Positions 32,815 through 42,134 are shown, counted from the stretch's first letter. The stretch: 64,000 nucleotides of DNA from Denitrobaculum tricleocarpae (GCF_007004665.1 NZ_ML660064.1:1-64000), one strand, 5' to 3'. Notes: generated by a model not told the origin, from the letters alone. Translations and numbers: made by a program.

Positions 32815-33597
32815 ATGGAAGTATCGAACGCACTTGCCGATAACGGAAAGTCATCCGCAAACATCGTCGCCGTCGCCTCCGGCAAGGGCGGCGTGGGAAA
32901 GACCTGGCTGTCGGTGTCCCTCTCCCAGGCGCTGGCAAATGCGGGCAAGGCGACGATGCTTTTTGACGGCGATCTCGGCCTTGCGAACGTGGACATTCAG
33001 CTTGACCTGGCCCCGGAACGGGATTTGGGCGGCGTGATCGCCGGACGCTACGCGCTGGAAGCCGCCAAGGTGCGCTATGATATCGGTGGCTTCGACGTGA
33101 TCGCGGGGCGTTCCGGCTCCGGCAATCTGGCCAACCTGCCCAATAACCGGCTGGGCGGCCTGATTTCAGATCTCGTCGTGCTGTCAAACAACTATGGCTA
33201 CGTCATTCTGGATCTGGGCGCGGGGATAGAGCGCACCGTCCGTCAGTTCGCCAACCTCGCCGGCACCTGTCTTGTGGTCACCAATGACGAGCCGACGTCC
33301 CTGACCGACGCCTATGCCTTCATCAAACTGACGCACCAGCAGTTCCCCGGTATGGACCTGCGCGTGGTCGTCAATATGGCGGACAGCGTCAGCGAGGGCC
33401 AGCGAACCTACGGAACGATCCGCAAGGCCTGTGAGTCCTTCCTGAAGTTCACCCCGCCGCTGGCCGGTATCATCCGGCGCGACAGTTCGGTCAAGGAGAG
33501 CATCCGGCACCAGACGCCCCTGCTGACCCGGCATCCCAACTCTAAAGCGGCCGAGGATATCGAAGCCCTGGCCCGTCGCCTGATCAACGGTCCATGA
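32815..33597 (+). CDS. flhG: FlhG/FleN-like MinD-family ATPase
   Basis: 260 residues. It controls flagellar number together with FlhF. The deviant Walker A is VAVASGKGGVGKTWLSVSLSQALA (17-40), followed by FDGDLGLANVDIQLDLAPE and YVILDLGAGIERTVRQFANLAGTCLVVTNDEPTSLTDAYAFIKL, all MinD/FlhG-type. The ATG at 32815 is 2 bases after flhF; a GTG at 32809 overlapping the flhF stop is an alternative. The frame open upstream to 32569 lies within flhF and is not used. Confidence 0.9.
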   Translation: MEVSNALADNGKSSANIVAVASGKGGVGKTWLSVSLSQALANAGKATMLFDGDLGLANVDIQLDLAPERDLGGVIAGRYALEAAKVRYDIGGFDVIAGRSGSGNLANLPNNRLGGLISDLVVLSNNYGYVILDLGAGIERTVRQFANLAGTCLVVTNDEPTSLTDAYAFIKLTHQQFPGMDLRVVVNMADSVSEGQRTYGTIRKACESFLKFTPPLAGIIRRDSSVKESIRHQTPLLTRHPNSKAAEDIEALARRLINGP

Positions 33598-35279
33598 GAA
33601 GCGTCTCACCCTCTCCCCCTCCGTCACAGCCCTCGGGCACGGCGGCGCCCAGCCAGACGGCCTCCTCCTCCGGCACGGTCACGCCCGTGCCGCCCGCTAC
33701 CGGCGCCGCAGCCACGTCCCCCGCGGCAACCCAGCCCGTCCAGATTCCGATCGTCAAGGCCCCGGAACCGCTCTCGACGCTCCCCGGCGGCACCGTGCTG
33801 TCCGGCACAGTGGCGACGGCGGAAGAGTCCGCGCTGCTCAAAATCATGACCAGGTACGGCAGCTTTGAACTGGACTCAAAACTGGCCCTTGCGAGCGGCA
33901 CCAAGGTCGCGCTGCAGATCCGCGACGGCGGCCAGGTTCAGTTGCAGATCGTCAAACCCGAGATCGCGGCAAACCTTCCGGATGCAGCCGCGAAGGCCCT
34001 TGCCGACGCGGCGGTGCGCCTGCCGAACCAGATCCTGCTGGCGACGCTCCAATCCAGAGGCAACCCGTCACCGGCCCCTGCGGCCGGAAACACCCTGCAG
34101 GGCGGCAACGCTCCGGGCAACGCTCCGGGCAGCAGTCCTGTCCCCGGCGCGGCCCCGCCGGGCAATGCCGCCGCGGCGAGCCTGCAGATTCCCGCCGTCC
34201 TCCGGCAACTCACCGCCGGCGCCCAGTTTCAGGTTCAGTTGACCGCGATCAATGGCGGCGCGGCCGGCGTCCAGGCGAACCCGACAGCGACGACCACGGC
34301 AACGCCCGCAAGCGCAACGGCGCCCGGCGTGACGGCGCAAGGCCCTGCGGCGGGACCGGCAGGCCCGGCGGCGGCCACCGGCGCTTCGGTGACGGCAAAT
34401 GATCCGATCCTCTCGGGCACTGTCATCGCCTCGGCGGCCAAAGGACGCCCCGTCCTGCAAACCCCGTTCGGCATCCTGTCCCTGGAAAACGGTGTTCAGT
34501 TACCCCTGGGCACCAAAGTTCAGATTCAAATTCTGAGCAGCAGCCTTCCCCAAGCAACCGCCGGATCCGCCGCACCGCTCAATCCGCTCGCGCACCCCCT
34601 TCAAGGCTCAAACTTCGCCTGGCCGAGCCTGGACGTGATCGCGCGCCAGGGCGAAGCGAATGCTCTCTCCAGTTCCCTGGCATCCAAGATCATGAGCCGC
34701 GTGCCCACTGCCGGCGCGGCCCTGAGCTCCAACATGCTCTTTCTTCTCTCCGCGCTCAACACGGGGCAGCTCAACGGCTGGCTGGGCCGCGCGACGGTGG
34801 ATCAGATGCAACGCGAGGGCCATCGCGACCTGGTCGGCAAACTGGATCAGGATCTCGCGCAGGCGGGGCGGATCTCGGACGCGGCCGGCGGCGAATGGCG
34901 GACACTCATCCTGCCGTTTCTCGACGATCAGCAGATCCGTCAACTGCGTCTTTTCATCCGCCGTGACCAGGAAGACGGCGAAGGCGACGGCCAGGAGCAA
35001 TCGGGAGCGGATACGACCCGTTTCGTTCTGGAAATCGAATTAACGAAAACGGGCGATCTGCAGCTTGATGGCCTGATCCGCTCAAAGCTGTTCGATCTGA
35101 TCCTCAGGACCCGCAGCCCCTTCCCGCAAAGCATGCGTGACGAAATCATCAGGATCTTCAACGAAAGCAATCACAGCCTGGGACTCGCCGGTCAGATCGT
35201 CTTTGAGGCGTCGGGCGACTGGCGTTCCAAGACGATCGAAAGTGCCGGGCTGACGGACTCGCCCGATCTTATGATCTGA
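33594..35279 (+). CDS. Flagellar-cluster protein with FliK-like C-terminal region
   Basis: 561 residues, start overlapping the flhG stop (ATGA). The first about 330 residues are Pro/Ala/Gly/Thr-rich, with repeats of NAPGNAPG type. Two short folded pieces recur in similar form: LSGTVATAEESALLKIMTRYGSFELDSKLALASGTKVALQI and LSGTVIASAAKGRPVLQTPFGILSLENGVQLPLGTKVQIQI. The C-terminus (FVLEIELTKTGDLQLDGLIRSKLFDLILRT) resembles a FliK/Flg_hook type domain. A second FliK-like or hook-related protein is possible; the true fliK is at 18366. The exact function is unknown. Confidence 0.6.
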   Translation: MRSVSPSPPPSQPSGTAAPSQTASSSGTVTPVPPATGAAATSPAATQPVQIPIVKAPEPLSTLPGGTVLSGTVATAEESALLKIMTRYGSFELDSKLALASGTKVALQIRDGGQVQLQIVKPEIAANLPDAAAKALADAAVRLPNQILLATLQSRGNPSPAPAAGNTLQGGNAPGNAPGSSPVPGAAPPGNAAAASLQIPAVLRQLTAGAQFQVQLTAINGGAAGVQANPTATTTATPASATAPGVTAQGPAAGPAGPAAATGASVTANDPILSGTVIASAAKGRPVLQTPFGILSLENGVQLPLGTKVQIQILSSSLPQATAGSAAPLNPLAHPLQGSNFAWPSLDVIARQGEANALSSSLASKIMSRVPTAGAALSSNMLFLLSALNTGQLNGWLGRATVDQMQREGHRDLVGKLDQDLAQAGRISDAAGGEWRTLILPFLDDQQIRQLRLFIRRDQEDGEGDGQEQSGADTTRFVLEIELTKTGDLQLDGLIRSKLFDLILRTRSPFPQSMRDEIIRIFNESNHSLGLAGQIVFEASGDWRSKTIESAGLTDSPDLMI

Positions 35280-35280
35280 G

Positions 35281-35298
35281 GCCCTTTCGGGCTTTCGT
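35281..35298 (+). terminator. Small terminator after the flhF-flhG operon
   Basis: GCCC-TTTC-GGGC followed by TTTCG, right after the stop at 35279 and abutting the convergent rfbB stop. The stem is short, so the call is weak. Confidence 0.45.
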
Positions 35299-36407
35299 TA
35301 CCCGGTGGCGGCACGCGCAGGCGTTAGCTCCACGAGTTCCGGCTTGCCGAGACCGAGACGATGGCCATCGTAGCTGCTGCCGATAATCGGCTTCCAGAAG
35401 TCGGGTGTGTCGAGGTACCAGTCGATGGTTTCTTCCAGGGCGGTTTCAAAATCGGCCTCTGGTTTCCAGTCCAGCTTCGTCATCAGCTTCATGGCATCCA
35501 AAGCATAGCGTCGGTCGTGGCCGGGCCGGTCGGTGACAAAGGAAATCAGTTCTTCATGGGACCCGCCGCCGGTCATGACCTTTCGGCGGTCCAGCGAGCG
35601 GCAGATCTTGCGCACCACATCGAGGTTGGAAGCCTGATTGCCGCCGGCAACGTTATATGTCCCGCCCGGCTGTCCGGCCTCGAGCACCGCGAGCACGGCG
35701 CGGCAGTGATCCTTGACATAGAGCCAGTCACGCACGTTCCCGCCATCGCCGTAGACCGGCAGCGGCAGTTCGCGCACCGCCTTCAGGATCATCAGGGGAA
35801 TCAGCTTTTCGGGAAACTGCATCGGACCATAGTTGTTCGTGGCAACCGTGATCAAACTCGGCAGGCCGTAGGTGGTGTGGTACGCCCGCACAAGATGGTC
35901 AGCCGCGGCCTTGCTCGCGGAATAAGGCGAGTTCGGCTGGTAGGGACTCTCCTCCGTCGCGGCAGCGCCGTCGATCGAGCCGAATACCTCATCGGTCGAG
36001 ATCTGCAGAAACCGGAAACTGCGGCTTTCGTGATCCGCCAGCCCGGCCTGATACCGCACGGCCGCATCCAGCAGATTTTGAACACCGACAACGTTGCTTT
36101 GAACGAAGATCCCCGGGTTGTCGATCGAGCGGTCGACATGGGTTTCCGCCGCGAAGTTGATGATGGCTGAGGGGGCGTGCTGGCGCAGAATGATATCGAC
36201 AACCTCGCGGTTCTCGATCCGGTCATTCACGAATCGGTGCTCCGGATGACGCAGCAAGTCATTGAGAACGAAAGAGCCGCCCGCGTAGGTCAGGGCGTCC
36301 AGGTTCACGACCCGGTATCCCTCACTCAAGGCAAGATGAACAAAGTTGCTGCCGATAAAACCGGCGCCACCCGTTACGAGAATGCAGCCTTTATCCATTT
36401 TCACCAC
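35298..36407 (-). CDS. rfbB: dTDP-glucose 4,6-dehydratase
   Basis: 369 residues. RmlB turns dTDP-glucose into dTDP-4-keto-6-deoxyglucose. The NAD motif is CILVTGGAGFIGSNFVHLAL at the N-terminus. The SDR catalytic region shows ISTDEVFGS and YSASKAAADHLVRAYHTTYGLP, with NNYGPMQFPEKLIP and GDGGNVRDWLYVKDHC also typical. Met1 or Met4 (36398) could be the start. It stands alone among flagellar genes, apart from rfbA at 5898. Together the two supply the intermediate that a DegT aminotransferase would use. Confidence 0.96.
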   Translation of the reverse strand: MVKMDKGCILVTGGAGFIGSNFVHLALSEGYRVVNLDALTYAGGSFVLNDLLRHPEHRFVNDRIENREVVDIILRQHAPSAIINFAAETHVDRSIDNPGIFVQSNVVGVQNLLDAAVRYQAGLADHESRSFRFLQISTDEVFGSIDGAAATEESPYQPNSPYSASKAAADHLVRAYHTTYGLPSLITVATNNYGPMQFPEKLIPLMILKAVRELPLPVYGDGGNVRDWLYVKDHCRAVLAVLEAGQPGGTYNVAGGNQASNLDVVRKICRSLDRRKVMTGGGSHEELISFVTDRPGHDRRYALDAMKLMTKLDWKPEADFETALEETIDWYLDTPDFWKPIIGSSYDGHRLGLGKPELVELTPARAATG

Positions 36408-36562
36408 CGTTGTCCGATCGCCGCCGAAAGCCGGTCATTGGAAAGCCTGTCGTTCTGAAACCCAGTTTCGAAATTCCGTCCGGCACTTCATGATGTTAAC
36501 TAAACATAGTCACTGAAACTTAAAGAGAGATTGATCCGCAGGAATCTCCCCGGACTGGCAGG

Positions 36563-36997
36563 TTAAGCCCGCCGCGCCGTTCGTCGACGATAGAGGTTCA
36601 GTCCCACTTCGTCCAACGCCTGCTGCTCGCGTTTCGCGCGTTTAGCCTTCTCGCGCCGCAGTTCGTTGCTCTCGGCCGTCTGATACTTTTTGAGTTCCTG
36701 GAAAGACGCGCGCACTTCTTCGCGAGCGTCTTCAATCGACACGCTGAGCACCTGCATGGAATCCTGGATGCGCTTACGCCGCAGCTTGACCGCATCGGCA
36801 TAGTTGGGGAAAGCCGCAGCCGCCTCGGGTGACGTCGTCGCGATCTTCTTCTCCGACTCGTATGCCTGTTCGATCTGCATCAGGTCATTTTGCAATTTAT
36901 CGAGCAGCCGCTCCATATCGGCGAGTTTCTGCCGCTTCTCGTCAAGCTCCCACTGATGCACCCGCACCAGGCTGTTTAATGCTGTCACAGTCTCCAC
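36563..36997 (-). CDS. fliJ: Flagellar export chaperone FliJ
   Basis: 144 residues forming one long predicted coiled coil, with strongly charged heptads (VHQWELDEKRQKLADMERLLDKLQNDLMQIEQAYESEKKIA; LRREKAKRAKREQQALDEVGL). FliJ sits in the centre of the FliI hexamer and links it to FlhA. It follows fliI after 126 bases on the same strand, the usual order. Confidence 0.88.
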   Translation of the reverse strand: METVTALNSLVRVHQWELDEKRQKLADMERLLDKLQNDLMQIEQAYESEKKIATTSPEAAAAFPNYADAVKLRRKRIQDSMQVLSVSIEDAREEVRASFQELKKYQTAESNELRREKAKRAKREQQALDEVGLNLYRRRTARRA

Positions 36998-37123
36998 ACC
37001 CTTTTTCGAGTCAGTCGTTCTCTCACTTGCATCGAGAACCTTGTCTGTTCGTCAGGAAAAACCTGAAGCGGTTCGCCCCCTGGCCGGCCTACCAGATGCG
37101 CCTCTTGGATCAAGTCCCCCCGC

Positions 37124-38533
37124 TCAGGCAACTCTCTCGGCTTGAGCTTCGGCATTTGCCCCTTGCAGAGCATCCACGCCAGGCTGAGCGTTTGTCTCCT
37201 CAGCAGGCCAGGCTTCGTTGAGCAGACGCGCGAGCTCGGCATATCCGTCTTCGATCTGGAACCTTTGAGTCCGGCCCTGAGACAGGAAGCTTTCCAGCGC
37301 CGGGTAGTAGGCGAGCGCCTCGTCCGTCGCCGCGTCGCTGCCCTGCTTGTAGGCGCCGATGCGGATCAGTTCCGCCATATCCTCGTAGGTCGAGAGCAGA
37401 CCGCGCGCGCGGGTCACCAGCGCGGTTTCGGCGTCCGAATTGCAGCCGGGCATGGTACGCGAAATGCTGCGCAGAATGTTGATTGCGGGATAGCGGTTGC
37501 GCTCCGCGATGCCACGCTCGAGCACGATATGGCCGTCCAGAATACCGCGCACGGCATCGGCGACAGGTTCGTTGTGATCATCGCCCTCTACCAAAACCGT
37601 GAAGAGACCGGTGATCGAGCCCTTGCCGACGCCCGGACCGGCACGTTCCAGCAGCTGCGGCAGCTCGGCAAAAACCGATGGGGTATAGCCTTTACTCGCG
37701 GGGGGCTCGCCGGCAGCCAGTCCGATCTCGCGCATGGCCATGGCGAAGCGCGTGACCGAATCCATCATGCAGAGGACGTCGCGGTCCTGGTCGCGGAAGT
37801 ACTCGGCAACGGCAAGGGTCAGATAAGCGGCCTGCCGGCGCATCAGCGGCGGCTCGTCCGAGGTCGCCACGATCACCACGGAACGGGCGAGCCCTTCTGC
37901 GCCCAGATCGTCCTCAAGCCATTCCTGAACCTCGCGGCCGCGCTCCCCGATCAGGCCGATGACATTGACGTCGGCCTGGGTGTAGCGCGCCAGCATAGAG
38001 AGCAGAACGGACTTGCCGACGCCCGAACCGGCGAAGATACCCATGCGCTGGCCACTGCAACAGGTCAGGAAAGTATTGATCGCGCGCACGCCGAGATCCA
38101 GCTTCGCGCCGACCCGGCTGCGGCTGTGTGCGGGTGGCGGCGACGCCCTCAAGCGGTAAGGCTCGATGCCGGTCGGCAAGGGCCCCTTGCCGTCGATCGG
38201 CTCGCCCATGGCATTGATGACCCGTCCGAGCCAGGCATGGTGCGGTCTGATGACAGGGTCCGAATCCGCCAACTCGGCCTTACAGCCGAGGCCGACTCCG
38301 TCCAGAGATCCGAATGGCAGGACCAGGGCCCGTTTCTCCCGGAAGCCGATGACTTCCGCCGGAACGCGCCGGTTGCCCCTGGCCACCAGGTTGCAGCGTG
38401 CGCCGATGGAAAGGACCCGGTCCAGGCCGGCGACCTCAACCAGCATGCCCAGTATCCCGGCAACGCGACCATAGATCTGATAAGAAGGAACCTGTTCGAT
38501 TTCGTTGAGAAGAGAGGAAGACAAAAGAGGCAC
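37124..38533 (-). CDS. fliI: Flagellum-specific ATPase FliI
   Basis: 469 residues. Hexameric ATPase that energises export of flagellar proteins. It has an F1-beta-like core with Walker [18 protein letters not shown], then [21 protein letters not shown] and [48 protein letters not shown], which is specific to FliI-type enzymes. It begins at 38533. A consensus CtrA site lies 65 bases upstream in the region shared with ctrA. Confidence 0.96.
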   Translation of the reverse strand: MPLLSSSLLNEIEQVPSYQIYGRVAGILGMLVEVAGLDRVLSIGARCNLVARGNRRVPAEVIGFREKRALVLPFGSLDGVGLGCKAELADSDPVIRPHHAWLGRVINAMGEPIDGKGPLPTGIEPYRLRASPPPAHSRSRVGAKLDLGVRAINTFLTCCSGQRMGIFAGSGVGKSVLLSMLARYTQADVNVIGLIGERGREVQEWLEDDLGAEGLARSVVIVATSDEPPLMRRQAAYLTLAVAEYFRDQDRDVLCMMDSVTRFAMAMREIGLAAGEPPASKGYTPSVFAELPQLLERAGPGVGKGSITGLFTVLVEGDDHNEPVADAVRGILDGHIVLERGIAERNRYPAINILRSISRTMPGCNSDAETALVTRARGLLSTYEDMAELIRIGAYKQGSDAATDEALAYYPALESFLSQGRTQRFQIEDGYAELARLLNEAWPAEETNAQPGVDALQGANAEAQAERVA

Positions 38534-38597
38534 GATACCATCCGAAATTCAAAGGGTTATGGCTAACCCTGCAGAAGATAAAGATGTCCGATTACGC

Positions 38598-38612
38598 TTA
38601 AGGTTTGTTTAA
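38598..38612 (-). promoter_or_regulatory. CtrA-binding site upstream of fliI
   Basis: TTAA-GGTTTGT-TTAA on the plus strand is an exact TTAA-N7-TTAA match, 65 bases before the fliI start. CtrA activates early flagellar operons, including fliI, in Caulobacter. GANTC sites that CcrM could methylate lie nearby at 38627 and 38664. Confidence 0.72.
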
Positions 38613-38749
38613 AAAAATCCGCCGCCGACTCATTTTTATCCCCGGCCGGCTGCGTCGAGATCTGAGTCCCGGAAATTTTACAGATTTCGCTTAAGAGTGT
38701 TTTTATTAATATTATCAAAGTGTTATATGCGCCTGCTTATTATTACTGG

Positions 38750-38766
38750 AAATTTTGCGAAAATTT
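38750..38766. promoter_or_regulatory. 17-bp palindrome in the fliI-ctrA region
   Basis: AAATTTTGCGAAAATTT is a perfect palindrome around GCG, 103 bases before ctrA. It is probably a binding site for a dimeric regulator, identity unknown. Confidence 0.45.
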
Positions 38767-38816
38767 GTTCGTACATAACCGTCTTTGAGTAAGGGTTTGT
38801 TAATAAAGCTTCCCCA

Positions 38817-38857
38817 AAATGGTTAACGGTCTTAATCTTGATTAATCTTAACCATTT
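38817..38857 (+). promoter_or_regulatory. TTAA-rich inverted repeat ahead of ctrA
   Basis: AAATGGTTAA (38817-38826) and TTAACCATTT (38848-38857) are perfect inverted arms around 21 bases that contain two further TTAA. The repeat ends 11 bases before the ctrA ATG. None of the TTAA pairs has exact 7-base spacing, but the cluster suggests autoregulation by CtrA or an operator for another factor. Confidence 0.5.
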
Positions 38858-38868
38858 GGGTTGGAGCT

Positions 38869-39606
38869 ATGAGAGTACTTCTCGTCGAGGACGATTCTGC
38901 GACGGCACAAGGCATCGAAATGATGCTGCGGTCCGAGGGCTATGTATGTGACACCACCGATATGGGTGAGGATGGCCTCGAGATCGGTAAAATTTACGAT
39001 TACGATATTATCATTCTGGACCTCATGCTGCCGGATATCGACGGCTATGAGGTGTTGCGGCGTTTGAGGGCCGCGCGGGTCAGAACCCCGATCCTCATTC
39101 TATCGGGCCTGAATGGTCTTGATGATAAGATCAAGGGACTGGGTGTCGGCGCCGACGACTACCTGACCAAGCCTTTCGACAAGCGCGAGCTGATCGCCCG
39201 GATCCAGGCAATCGTCCGCCGCTCCAAAGGCCACTCGGATTCGATCATCCAAACCGGCAAGCTCACGGTCAACCTGGATACCCGCACCGTTGAGGTCGAC
39301 AGCCAGCCGCTGCATCTCACCGGCAAGGAATACGGTATTCTGGAGCTGCTTTCTCTGCGCAAGGGCACGACCCTGACCAAGGAAATGTTCCTGAACCACC
39401 TTTACGGCGGTATGGACGAGCCTGAGCTTAAGATTATCGACGTCTTCGTCTGCAAGCTTCGCAAGAAGCTCTCCGCAGCGACGGGCGGTGCGAACTACAT
39501 TGAAACCGTTTGGGGACGCGGCTACGTGCTGCGCGATCCGGTCGGCGGGCAAGAGGCACAGCCTCAGACCAAGTCAGAGCCAGAACAGGAAGCTGTTTCC
39601 GCTTAG
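38869..39606 (+). CDS. ctrA: Cell-cycle response regulator CtrA
   Basis: 245 residues. OmpR-class regulator that controls flagellar, chemotaxis and division genes in alphaproteobacteria. The sequence [39 protein letters not shown] is near-invariant in CtrA. The phosphate acceptor is Asp51 in [21 protein letters not shown]. The winged-helix domain ([54 protein letters not shown]) is also characteristic. GGAG precedes the ATG. Its phosphotransferase ChpT (55931) and inhibitor SciP (22315) are in the same window. Confidence 0.98.
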   Translation: MRVLLVEDDSATAQGIEMMLRSEGYVCDTTDMGEDGLEIGKIYDYDIIILDLMLPDIDGYEVLRRLRAARVRTPILILSGLNGLDDKIKGLGVGADDYLTKPFDKRELIARIQAIVRRSKGHSDSIIQTGKLTVNLDTRTVEVDSQPLHLTGKEYGILELLSLRKGTTLTKEMFLNHLYGGMDEPELKIIDVFVCKLRKKLSAATGGANYIETVWGRGYVLRDPVGGQEAQPQTKSEPEQEAVSA

Positions 39607-39690
39607 AGCCTCAATCCCGTTCTCGGGCGCATGCGCTTTGAGAAGGGTTTGCTGCTCCTGGTCTTCGGCCTCTCCGCCACACGTCCGGTT

Positions 39691-39728
39691 AGTAAAGGGC
39701 CTGCTCCTCTCGGTGCGGGCCCTTTACT
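39691..39728 (+). terminator. Stem-loop after ctrA
   Basis: AGTAAAGGGCC (39691-39701) and GGCCCTTTACT (39718-39728) are perfect 11-bp arms around 16 bases, 84 bases after the ctrA stop. The T-tract is poor, so it may act with Rho or stabilise the mRNA. Confidence 0.65.
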
Positions 39729-40049
39729 TGTCCTGCCTTCCGCAAAAGGCTGGTTCCTTCCCACTGGTGCCCCTCAAGGCCTTACGGTGGGTCTTGCCGG
39801 GTCTTGCTGGAAGCGTTTGCCGGCGGCCGTGCTCCTAGGCCCCGGCGCGACCCGGAAGCCGCCTCAGATCGGTGGGGGTAAAAACTCTCCTGTCCCCCCT
39901 TCCCTCGCCACGAAAAGACCCTGTGCCGGTTCACGACCAGTCGCAGGCTTGTTCCGATGTCATCTGCGGTGCAGCAGGTTGGACATGGACGCAGATGCAA
40001 AGAGCGCGACCGTGTTCCGCCCTGCCGGCAAAACACAATCGCGCCCTCA
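39729..40049. other. Convergent spacer between ctrA and cheR
   Basis: No gene is seen. A GTAAAAACTCTCC block (39878-39890) resembles the block beside the flagellin enhancer boxes, but no CGGCA-N5-TGCCG box or sigma-54 promoter accompanies it. Confidence 0.45.
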
Positions 40050-40098
40050 CAAAAGAAAAAGCTGACCGATTCACTTCAGACAAAGTAAATCGATCAGC
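40050..40098 (-). terminator. Terminator of the che operon
   Basis: On the minus strand GCTGATCGATTTACTT pairs with AAGTGAATCGGTCAGC (two G.U pairs) around a 6-base loop, followed by TTTTTCTTTT. It lies 62 bases after the cheR stop. Confidence 0.92.
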
Positions 40099-40159
40099 CT
40101 CTCCTACAGGCAGTCACCTGCCGTTCAAATCCAGACCGGGCGGCGGCGGTCTCTTAAGA

Positions 40160-40996
40160 TCACACGGCTTTCTTGACGGCGCCTTCGTTGGCCAGACCGT
40201 AGATTCCGCGCTGTCCGGGGATCAGCAGGAAGCGGTCGGAGATTCCCAGCACCGTCTCGGCACCGCCGAGATAGAGGAACCCGTCGTTCGCCAAAAGACC
40301 CGCCATCTGATCCAGAACCTGCGTCTTGGTCGGCTGATCGAAATAGATCAGAACGTTCCGGCAGAAGATCACATCGAACTGGCCCATCCCGGACATGCTG
40401 TTCAGAAGGTTGAAATTCTTGAACGTCACCATGTTGCGGATTTCATCGTTCAGCTGCCAACGATCCTCAACCTGGGTGAAGTACTTGACCAGAAGGTTGA
40501 TCGGAAGGCCGCGTTGCACTTCGAACTGCGAGTACACGCCTTCCTTGGCCTTATCGAGAATTTCCTGGGAAATATCGGTTCCCACAATCTCAACCCGCCA
40601 GCCGGCCAGCTTGGCTTGTGCTTCCTTGAGAAGCATCGCCAAGGTATATGGCTCCTGCCCGCTTGACGCGGCAGCGCACCAGATCCTGATCGACTTTTTC
40701 GGCGCCCGGTGTTCGAGCAGGTACGGGAGTACGACGTCCCGGAACTGATCAAACGGCTTTTGGTCCCGAAAGAAGAACGACTCATTGGTCGTCATGGCTT
40801 CGGTAATATCAACCAAAAGCTTTTCGTCGTTGGTCTTACGGACCTGTTGCGCCAACTCGTCGAAGCCGCTGAGGCCCCACTTGCGCGCGACAGGATTCAA
40901 TCTGCTTTCCAGCAGATATGCCTTGTCTTCCGAAAGAACCAACCCCGAACGCTTTTTCAGGAGTTGAGAAATGAGTTCGAAATCGTTCACGTTCAT
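40160..40996 (-). CDS. cheR: Chemotaxis methyltransferase CheR
   Basis: 278 residues. CheR uses SAM to methylate glutamates on chemoreceptors. The CheR N-domain is at 1-70 (LISQLLKKRSGLVLSEDKAYLLESRLNPVARKWG). The catalytic domain has ESFFFRDQKPFDQFRDVVLP, RIWCAAASSGQEPYTLAMLL and FDVIFCRNVLIYFDQPTKTQVLDQM. The start at 40996 (MNVNDFEL) overlaps the cheB stop; the longer frame from 41101 runs through cheB. It is the last gene of the che operon. Confidence 0.95.
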   Translation of the reverse strand: MNVNDFELISQLLKKRSGLVLSEDKAYLLESRLNPVARKWGLSGFDELAQQVRKTNDEKLLVDITEAMTTNESFFFRDQKPFDQFRDVVLPYLLEHRAPKKSIRIWCAAASSGQEPYTLAMLLKEAQAKLAGWRVEIVGTDISQEILDKAKEGVYSQFEVQRGLPINLLVKYFTQVEDRWQLNDEIRNMVTFKNFNLLNSMSGMGQFDVIFCRNVLIYFDQPTKTQVLDQMAGLLANDGFLYLGGAETVLGISDRFLLIPGQRGIYGLANEGAVKKAV

Positions 40997-42132
40997 GCCG
41001 CCGACCTCATAACAAGCTTTAGCACCTGGGGACCGATCTCCTTGAGCGGCAAAACAGCCGAACAAAGACCATCGCTGGCTACTGCGCCAGGCATCCCCCA
41101 AACAACACTTGTCGCTTCGTCCTGAGCGACCACTGCGCCACCGGCCGCAGTGACAACTTCAGAGCCTCGTTGCCCATCAGACCCCATCCCCGTCAGAATG
41201 ATGACGAGAAGTTTGGGCCCATAGATTTTACTCAAACTTCTGAGCATCGGATCGACCGATGGTCTGCAGAAGTTCTCCGGTGGATCTTGCGTTAAACGGA
41301 TGACTTTGTTTCCACCCTCGGCTTCAAGCACCATGTGGTAATCGCCAGGCGCCACGTAGGCCTGCCCCCCCACAATCGCTTCACCGTCCGTTGCTTCGTT
41401 ACAGGTCATCCCACTCACTCGTGAAATATGCTCCGCCAGCAGCTTCGTAAAAGTCGCCGGCATATGCTGTGTTATCAGGATCGGCTGCGTCACCTTTCCC
41501 GAGAGGCTTTTCATCACCTCGAAAAGCGCTTGCGGTCCGCCAGTCGAGCTGCCGATCGCAATGATGTCCGGAATCATCGTCGGCATCGGCCGGAGCTGTA
41601 TCGGTCTCTTCGCCGATACCGGCTTGGCCACGACAGTGTCCGAAGCAGTCGTCTGAGCCGGAACCGCGACCGGCGCTTGTGTTCCCCCCCGGGCCGCGAG
41701 GCCCAGAGCTTTGACCTTCTCCGTCAGTTCCCGCTTGAAATCGCCGGCGGTAGATATGCTCCCGGTCGAAGTCGGTTTGGGAATGTAGTCAGCCGCGCCA
41801 GCCTGCAGTGCCTGCATGCTGATTTCGGCATTCTTCAGGGTCAGGGTCGAAGCCATGATCACTTTGACGCCGGGCTGAGTCTTTATGATCAGCGGCAAAG
41901 CGGTCATTCCGTCCATAACGGGCATCTCGATATCGAGAACCACCACATCGACCTTTTGACGTTCCAGGGTCGAGACGGCGATTTTGCCGTTCTGAACGGA
42001 AGCAGCGATTGATATCTGTGGATCCGACTCAAGCGCACGCGTCAGAAGGCCCCGGATCACAGCCGAATCATCGACTATCATCACCTTATAAGGACCCGTC
42101 AGACCGGTTGCTGAAGCTTCACCAACAGCCAT
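40993..42132 (-). CDS. cheB: Receptor methylesterase CheB
   Basis: 379 residues. Phosphorylation-activated methylesterase that reverses CheR. The receiver domain (about 15-135) has the acceptor Asp67 in VDVVVLDIEMPVMDGMTALP. A linker of about 55 residues leads to the esterase, with IGSSTGGPQALFEV, ITQHMPATFTKLLAEHI and LTGMGSDGQRGS supplying Ser, His and Asp. The ATG at 42132 lies 2 bases after the cheY stop and is preferred to a TTG at 42138. Confidence 0.96.
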   Translation of the reverse strand: MAVGEASATGLTGPYKVMIVDDSAVIRGLLTRALESDPQISIAASVQNGKIAVSTLERQKVDVVVLDIEMPVMDGMTALPLIIKTQPGVKVIMASTLTLKNAEISMQALQAGAADYIPKPTSTGSISTAGDFKRELTEKVKALGLAARGGTQAPVAVPAQTTASDTVVAKPVSAKRPIQLRPMPTMIPDIIAIGSSTGGPQALFEVMKSLSGKVTQPILITQHMPATFTKLLAEHISRVSGMTCNEATDGEAIVGGQAYVAPGDYHMVLEAEGGNKVIRLTQDPPENFCRPSVDPMLRSLSKIYGPKLLVIILTGMGSDGQRGSEVVTAAGGAVVAQDEATSVVWGMPGAVASDGLCSAVLPLKEIGPQVLKLVMRSAA

Positions 42133-42134
42133 GA

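Noticed and set aside
37142-38566. Plus-strand frame of 474 codons opposite fliI
   Set aside because: Complementary shadow of fliI, with unnatural composition and no plausible start.
40061-40098. tRNA-like fold after cheR
   Set aside because: It is a single long stem followed by a T-run on the minus strand, fully explained as a terminator.
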